A stretch of 64,000 nucleotides of DNA, from NCBI RefSeq assembly GCF_003119115.1, contig NZ_CP022367.1:62001-126000 (forward strand), written 5' to 3'. Below are positions 59,363-64,000 of the stretch, in pieces. The first letter of the stretch is position 1. Each line of letters opens with the position of its first letter. The position numbers and the translations under genes were made by a program. Under the pieces are notes generated by a model, which ran no database searches, was not told where the DNA came from, and saw only the letters and a list, made by a program, of their open reading frames with translations. This stretch comes from Azospirillum sp. TSH58 (GTDB lineage Bacteria; Pseudomonadota; Alphaproteobacteria; Azospirillales; Azospirillaceae).

Positions 59363-59380
59363 TGAAGTTCTTGAAGTTCT
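59363..59380. repeat. Tandem 9-bp repeat TGAAGTTCT
   Basis: TGAAGTTCT occurs twice in direct succession (59363-59371 and 59372-59380) in the AT-richer gap between the hybrid kinase and the MFS gene. Two half-site copies like this may bind a regulator. Confidence 0.5.
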
Positions 59381-59533
59381 CAAATGAAATTTGGGCACTC
59401 CACAAAAGGTGGTAATGTGCGAGGCAAGGCGCCGCGATCGCGCACAGCCTTGAATTGTCGATGTCCAAATATCGATGGCGGGCCTGCGGGAATTCGATTT
59501 GCCGCGGAGACAGGCGCGCGGCACAGTGGCGCA

Positions 59534-60799
59534 ATGCCTGATTCCATGCCCCATTCCGCTTCCGCCGGCCGGAGCGGCGACATCCGCTTCGGCGAGTTCG
59601 TCGCGCTCATGGCCCTTTTGATGGCTCTGACGGCGCTGTCCATCGACATCATGCTCGTCGCCTTGCCGGACATCGCCGGTTCCTTCGGGGTGGTGCGGGA
59701 GAACGACCGGCAGCTCGTCATCACCGCCTACATGCTGGGCTTCGCGGTCGGGCAGCCCTTCCATGGGCCGTTGTCGGACCGGTTCGGGCGCAAGCCGGTG
59801 CTGGCCGCCGGTCTGGTGATCTTCGCCATCGGCTCGCTGGGCGCGGTCTTCGCCCCCAGCTTCGCCACGCTATTGGCCGCCCGCGCGCTGCAGGGCTTCG
59901 GCGCCGCCGCCCCGCGCGTCGTCGCCATCGCCATCGTGCGCGACCGCTTCGTCGGGCGCGACATGGCGCGGGTGATGTCCTTCGTGATGATGATCTTCAT
60001 CATCGTGCCGATCATCGCCCCGGCCCTGGGCGAGGGGATTCTCCGCCTCGGCACCTGGCCGTGGGTGTTCGGCGCGCTGTTCCTGGCCGCCGTCGCCGCC
60101 TTCGCCTGGTCGATGCTGCGGCTGGCGGAAACCCGCTCGGCGGAGGACCGGATGCCGCTGTCCCCCGCGGCGCTCGGCCACGCCTTCCGCAAGGTGGTGA
60201 CGACCCGCGCGACGGTCGGCTACACCGCGGCGATGGGCCTGCTGTTCGGCGGACTGCTGAGCTACGTCGGCAGCGCCCAGCAGATTTTCGTGGACGTCTA
60301 CGGGCTGGGCGCGCTGTTCCCGGTGGCCTTCGGCGCCATCGCCGGCGTGATGGCCCTGGCCTCGCTGGTCAACGCGCGGCTGGTCGGGCGGGTCGGCATG
60401 CACCGGGTGTCGCACGTCGCCCTGATCGGCTACACGCTGACCGGCGTCGCCATGGCGCTGCTCGGCTTTCCGGAGCATCCGCCGCTGCTCGGCCTCGGCC
60501 TGTTCATGGCGGCGATCTTCTTCTGCTTCGGCCTGATCGCGCCCAACTTCAACGCCATGGCGATGGAGCCGCTGGGCCATGTGGCGGGCATGGGGTCGTC
60601 CTTCGTCGGCTTCTTCAGCACCGGCCTGGCGGCGGTGGTCGGCTGGATCGTCGGCCAGTCCTTCGACGGCACCGTGCGCCCGCTGACCGTCGGCTTCACC
60701 GTGCTGGGCGTGCTGGCGCTGCTGACCGTCCTGGTGACGGAGCGCGGGACCCTGATGCGCTCCACCCACGCCGCTGCGGCGCCGCAGCCGGGCGACTGA
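59534..60799 (+). CDS. Bcr/CflA-type MFS multidrug transporter
   Basis: An inner-membrane protein of 421 residues with 12 predicted helices. The first helix motif ALTALSIDIMLVALPDIAGSFGV is typical of the Bcr/CflA drug-efflux family, and motif A appears as GPLSDRFGRKPVLAAG after helix 2. It probably exports drugs or metabolites by proton antiport. The ATG at 59534 was chosen by family start; another ATG is four codons later, and the ribosome site is weak. A LysR gene follows on the same strand after 131 bases. Confidence 0.88.
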   Translation: MPDSMPHSASAGRSGDIRFGEFVALMALLMALTALSIDIMLVALPDIAGSFGVVRENDRQLVITAYMLGFAVGQPFHGPLSDRFGRKPVLAAGLVIFAIGSLGAVFAPSFATLLAARALQGFGAAAPRVVAIAIVRDRFVGRDMARVMSFVMMIFIIVPIIAPALGEGILRLGTWPWVFGALFLAAVAAFAWSMLRLAETRSAEDRMPLSPAALGHAFRKVVTTRATVGYTAAMGLLFGGLLSYVGSAQQIFVDVYGLGALFPVAFGAIAGVMALASLVNARLVGRVGMHRVSHVALIGYTLTGVAMALLGFPEHPPLLGLGLFMAAIFFCFGLIAPNFNAMAMEPLGHVAGMGSSFVGFFSTGLAAVVGWIVGQSFDGTVRPLTVGFTVLGVLALLTVLVTERGTLMRSTHAAAAPQPGD

Positions 60800-60930
60800 C
60801 TCCCGAGGCGGTCATCGGCCGGCACGGCGCCTCCGCCCTTGCCCCCGGTGTGCCCGATTCGGCATAACGTGCGCGACGCCCGGGAGCGGGCGCCGAGCGG
60901 GCACCGGCCCATCACGCGCGGGAGGGGACT

Positions 60931-61863
60931 GTGTTCCGCAAATTCGTCTATCTGCTGGCCCTGGCGCGCGAGCAGCATTTCGGCCGGGCGGCGGAGGCCT
61001 GCCACGTCTCCCAGCCGACGCTGTCCAACGCCATCCGCCAGCTCGAGGACGAGCTGCGGGTGCCCATCGTCGAGCGCGGGCAGAAATTCTCCGGCTTCAC
61101 GCCGGAGGGGCTGAAGGTGCTGGAATACGCCCGCCGCATCGTCGCGGAGCGGGACGGGCTCTATCAGGAGCTGACGGCGCTGGGCCAGGGCCTGTCCGGC
61201 CATCTGCGGATCGGCGCCATCCCGACCGCCCTGCCCGCCGTCCCCCATGTGCTGGCACGCTTCGCCGAGCGCTACCCGCAGATCCGCTCCAGCGTGCGCT
61301 CGCTCAGCTCGCGCGACATCCAGCGCGACCTCGACGGGTTCGAGCTTGACGCCGCCGTCACCTATCTCGACAACGAGCCGCTGAGCAACGTCCGCACCGT
61401 GCCGATGTTCTCGGAGCGCTACTTCCTGCTGGCCCAGCGCCGTCAGGTGCGCGAGGGCGCCACCAGCATCCGCTGGGCGGACGCGGCGGAGCTGCCGCTG
61501 TGCCTGCTCACCCCGGACATGCAGAACCGGCGCATCGCCGACACCGCCTTCCGCATGGCCGACCGGACGGTGGTCCCGCTGATGGAGACGAACTCCATCG
61601 TCACCATCTACACCATCGTGCGCAGCGGTCTGGCCGCCAGCGTGGTGCCGAGCCAGCTCCTGACCCTGGTTGCCCGCCACCCCGATCTGGTGGCCCTGCC
61701 CCTGACCGAGCCGGACCTGACCTACGCCGTCGGACTCGTCTACGCCGACCGCGAACCGCCGGCCCCGCTCGCCAAGGCGCTCGCCGCCGTGGCGGCGGAA
61801 CCGGGCCTCGCCGAACGCGTGCGTTCTTTGACCGACGAGGCGCTGGCCCCCTGGGGTCTCTAA
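60931..61863 (+). CDS. LysR-family regulator, probable regulator of formate dehydrogenase genes
   Basis: A complete LysR protein of 310 residues. The N-terminal helix-turn-helix is LALAREQHFGRAAEACHVSQPTLSNAIRQLEDEL (residues 8-41), and the effector domain follows (LRIGAIPTALPAVPHVLARF, LDAAVTYLDNEPLSNV, GLAASVVPSQLL). The start is GTG with a GGGAGGGG site. It lies directly upstream of fds genes with a palindromic site between, so it probably controls them. Effector unknown; formate or a redox signal would be plausible. Confidence 0.9.
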   Translation: MFRKFVYLLALAREQHFGRAAEACHVSQPTLSNAIRQLEDELRVPIVERGQKFSGFTPEGLKVLEYARRIVAERDGLYQELTALGQGLSGHLRIGAIPTALPAVPHVLARFAERYPQIRSSVRSLSSRDIQRDLDGFELDAAVTYLDNEPLSNVRTVPMFSERYFLLAQRRQVREGATSIRWADAAELPLCLLTPDMQNRRIADTAFRMADRTVVPLMETNSIVTIYTIVRSGLAASVVPSQLLTLVARHPDLVALPLTEPDLTYAVGLVYADREPPAPLAKALAAVAAEPGLAERVRSLTDEALAPWGL

Positions 61864-61904
61864 AAAGGGCTATGATCTCAACAGCATAACCGCGCGGTCC
61901 GTGT

Positions 61905-61927
61905 GGTGATAGGGAAACCCTATCACC
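61905..61927. promoter_or_regulatory. LysR-type operator upstream of the formate dehydrogenase genes
   Basis: GGTGATAGGG (61905-61914) and CCCTATCACC (61918-61927) are perfect 10-bp arms around AAA. The core is ATAG-N7-CTAT (61909-61923), the T-N11-A style site used by LysR/OxyR-type regulators. It lies 105 bases before the fds gamma start. Confidence 0.75.
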
Positions 61928-62031
61928 GCATCAGAAAATCAAATTTGCGCGTCTCCCCCAATGTCCGTAACGCTGACGGACGAGACACCAACGAAGCGCC
62001 GCCGATCCAGGCGGGCGCGGGGGAGGAGACC

Positions 62032-62520
62032 ATGAACGCCCGATCTCCATGGAGCGAGGACCGCGCCACGGCGGTGATCGCCGCCAACCGTCACCTGCGC
62101 GGGGCGCTGCTGCCGATGCTGCACGCTCTTCAGGAAGAGTTCGGCTGCATCGACGAGGAGGCAATCCCGCTGCTGGCGCGTGAGCTGAACCTGTCGCGCG
62201 CCGACGTGCACGGGGTGGTGTCCTTCTACCACGAGTTCCGCCGCAGCCGCCCGGGCCGCCACACGATCAAGGTCTGCCGGGCCGAGGCCTGCCAGTCGAT
62301 GAACGCCGACGGGCTGATCGACCACATCCGCCGCCGCCTGAAGGTGGACTTCCACGAGACGACCGCCGACGACGCCTTCTCGCTGGAGCCGGTCTTCTGC
62401 CTGGGCAACTGCGCCCTGGCCCCTGCCGTGATGGTGGACGAGACGCTGCACGGCCGGGTCAGCCCGGCCCGCTTCGACGCCATCACCGCCTCCACCCTGG
62501 CCACGGAGGCCGCGCGATGA
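62032..62520 (+). CDS. fdsG: NAD-dependent formate dehydrogenase gamma subunit (NuoE-like)
   Basis: A protein of 162 residues of the NuoE/thioredoxin-like [2Fe-2S] family. After a helical part (LLPMLHALQEEFGCIDEEAIPLLARELNLSRADVHGVVSFYHEFR), the cluster ligands are in VCRAEACQSMNA and FCLGNCALAPAVMV. It passes electrons between the formate-oxidising subunit and the NADH site. The ATG at 62032 has a GGGAGGAG site; an open frame further upstream covers the operator and is non-coding. The stop overlaps the next start as ATGA. Separate NuoE of complex I is excluded by the neighbour layout. Confidence 0.88.
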   Translation: MNARSPWSEDRATAVIAANRHLRGALLPMLHALQEEFGCIDEEAIPLLARELNLSRADVHGVVSFYHEFRRSRPGRHTIKVCRAEACQSMNADGLIDHIRRRLKVDFHETTADDAFSLEPVFCLGNCALAPAVMVDETLHGRVSPARFDAITASTLATEAAR

Positions 62521-64000
62521 GCGAGCCCCTGCACACCGTCGCCCTTCACACCGTGTACGTGCCGCGCGACGCCGCAGCCCTGTCGGTGGGCGCCGACGAG
62601 ACCGCCGCCGCCATCCGCGCCGAGGCGACCCGGCGCGGCATCCCGCTGCGCATCGTCCGCAACGGCTCCCGCGGCATGCTCTGGCTGGAGACGCTGGTCG
62701 AGGTGGAGACGCCCGAGGGCCGCGTCGCCTACGGTCCGGTGATGGCCGAGGACGTGGCCGGGCTGTTCGACGCCGGCTTCCTGGAGGGCGCCGACCACGC
62801 GCTGGCCCACGGCCTGACCGAGAAGATCCCCTACTTCGCCAGGCAGGAGCGGCTGACCTTCGCCCGCTGCGGCATCATCGATCCGCTGTCGGTCGAGGAC
62901 TACCGGCTTCACGGCGGCTTCCGCGGGCTGGAGCGCGCGCTCGCCATGACCCCGGCGGAGATCGTGACCGAGGTCACCGACTCCGGCCTGCGCGGCCGCG
63001 GCGGCGCCGGCTTCCCGACCGGCATCAAGTGGAACACGGTGCTGAACGCCCAGGCGGACCAGAAGTACATCTGCTGCAACGCCGACGAGGGCGACAGCGG
63101 CACCTTCGCCGACCGCATGATCATGGAAGGCGACCCCTTCTGCCTGATCGAGGGGATGACCATCGCCGCCATCGCGGTGGGCGCCACCGAGGGCTACATC
63201 TACATCCGCTCCGAATACCCGCACGCCGTGGCGACGATGCGCGAGGCGATCCGGCTGGCCTATGACGAGAAGTGGCTGGGCGACGAGATCCACGGCACCG
63301 GCCACCGCTTCCACCTCGACGTCCGCGTCGGCGCCGGCGCCTACATCTGCGGCGAGGAGACCTCCATGCTGGAAAGCCTGGAGGGCAAGCGCGGCACCGT
63401 CCGGGCCAAGCCGCCGCTGCCGGCGCTGGAGGGTCTGTTCGGCAAGCCGACCGTCGTCAACAACGTGCTGTCGCTGACCTCCGTCCCGATCATCCTGGAC
63501 AGGGGCGCCGACTACTACCGCGACTTCGGCGTCGGCCGCTCGCGCGGCACGCTGGCCTTCCAGCTCGCCGGCAACATCAAGCACGGCGGCATCGTCGAGA
63601 AGGCCTTCGGCGTCACCCTGCACGAGCTTCTCTACGAGTTCGGCGGCGGCACCATCACCGGCCGTCCGATCCGCGCGGTGCAGGCCGGCGGCCCGCTCGG
63701 CGCCTATCTGCCGCCCTCGCTGTTCGACCTGCCGAAGGATTACGAGGCCTTCGCCGCGGTCGAGGCGATGGTCGGCCACGGCGGCATCGTCGTCTTCGAC
63801 GACAGCGTGGACATGGCCAGGCAGGCCCGTTTCGCCATGGAGTTCTGCGCCGCCGAATCCTGCGGCAAGTGTACCCCCTGCCGCATCGGCGCGGTGCGCG
63901 GCGTCGAGGTGATGGACCGCATCATCGCCGGAGAGAAGGTGGCGACGAACATCACGCTGCTCAACGACCTGTGCGAGGTCATGACCGACGGCTCGCTCTG
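62517..64000 (+). CDS. fdsB: NAD-dependent formate dehydrogenase beta subunit (NuoF-like), 3'-truncated
   Basis: 494 codons are visible and the frame is still open at the edge; the family is about 520 residues, so only the end is missing. The N-terminal 120 residues are a thioredoxin-like domain that complex I NuoF lacks (SEPLHTVALHTVYVPRD, GPVMAEDVAGLFDAG). The NuoF core follows: FMN site GLRGRGGAGFPTGIKW, ADEGDSGTFADR, and NADH site GAGAYICGEETSMLESLEGKRG. The 4Fe-4S site is in ESCGKCTPCRIG near residue 450, with the fourth Cys in LLNDLCEVM. It reduces NAD with electrons from formate. The alpha subunit (fdsA) should lie just past the window. Confidence 0.92.
   Translation, partial: MSEPLHTVALHTVYVPRDAAALSVGADETAAAIRAEATRRGIPLRIVRNGSRGMLWLETLVEVETPEGRVAYGPVMAEDVAGLFDAGFLEGADHALAHGLTEKIPYFARQERLTFARCGIIDPLSVEDYRLHGGFRGLERALAMTPAEIVTEVTDSGLRGRGGAGFPTGIKWNTVLNAQADQKYICCNADEGDSGTFADRMIMEGDPFCLIEGMTIAAIAVGATEGYIYIRSEYPHAVATMREAIRLAYDEKWLGDEIHGTGHRFHLDVRVGAGAYICGEETSMLESLEGKRGTVRAKPPLPALEGLFGKPTVVNNVLSLTSVPIILDRGADYYRDFGVGRSRGTLAFQLAGNIKHGGIVEKAFGVTLHELLYEFGGGTITGRPIRAVQAGGPLGAYLPPSLFDLPKDYEAFAAVEAMVGHGGIVVFDDSVDMARQARFAMEFCAAESCGKCTPCRIGAVRGVEVMDRIIAGEKVATNITLLNDLCEVMTDGSL

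Noticed and set aside
62032..64000. Start of a complex I (nuo) operon
   Set aside because: The NuoF-like protein has an extra N-terminal thioredoxin-like domain, no other nuo genes precede it, and a LysR gene and operator stand in front. This is the fds layout.

Overview
The window is high-GC alphaproteobacterial DNA. GC-rich codon choice, ChvG/ChvI and EcfG-type regulators, a seven-gene suf operon, FlaF-like and DUF2934 sequence, NAD-dependent formate dehydrogenase and a plant-type ethylene-sensor domain together point to a rhizosphere Rhodospirillales bacterium. Azospirillum is my best guess; this is an inference from gene content, not a database match. No tRNA, rRNA, CRISPR array, insertion sequence or prophage is visible. 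The region looks like ordinary chromosome or a stable chromid.

Layout. 1-7.1 kb: end of a LysR regulator, a DUF1445 protein, a three-part TRAP transporter and pxpB-pxpC-pxpA, which reads as an uptake and degradation pathway for 5-oxoproline (pyroglutamate) or related D-glutamate metabolites. 7.2-9.2 kb: a histidine kinase whose membrane domain keeps all seven residues needed for ethylene binding in plant ETR1, overlapping a receiver-only response regulator. 9.4-15 kb: prfC, asd and glgP, all leftward. 15.3-18 kb: a GNAT/C39-peptidase fusion overlapping a RimK-like ATP-grasp enzyme. 18-19.5 kb: an EcfG-type sigma factor with a perfect GGAAC-N16-CGTT promoter upstream, and a small soluble anti-sigma-like protein. 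19.7-22.7 kb: a PhoD-like phosphatase, a hypothetical protein and an EamA transporter. 22.7-28.5 kb: a leftward group of lipoprotein, chvI-like, chvG-like and Na+/H+ antiporter with a cyclic-nucleotide-binding domain. 29.3-33.4 kb: a coiled-coil protein of unknown role and a three-gene stress/envelope set (hypothetical, holin-like, DUF3618).

33.6-40.4 kb: an Rrf2 [Fe-S] regulator and sufBCDSUTA, a complete Fe-S cluster assembly operon. 40.4-43 kb: three overlapping leftward genes for lipoproteins and an M48 metalloprotease, lower in GC than their surroundings. 43.2-49 kb: pepN, a cytochrome c, a CoxG-like protein, a lipoprotein, folK and a divergent FolB-like gene. 49-54.6 kb: small hypotheticals, a universal stress protein, a phosphotransferase/P-loop kinase fusion, an outer-membrane-like protein and a FlaF-DUF2934 fusion. 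54.7-60.8 kb: an EamA transporter, a large multi-PAS hybrid kinase and a Bcr/CflA-type MFS pump. 60.9-64 kb: a LysR regulator, a strong ATAG-N7-CTAT palindrome and the first two genes of an fds-type NAD-dependent formate dehydrogenase operon, cut by the window edge.

Main themes are sensing (two sensor kinases with partners, one large hybrid kinase, two LysR proteins, one ECF sigma), stress and ion homeostasis, Fe-S assembly and small-molecule catabolism. The strongest candidates for a second look are the ethylene-sensor kinase, the GNAT-C39/ATP-grasp pair and the FlaF-DUF2934 fusion.
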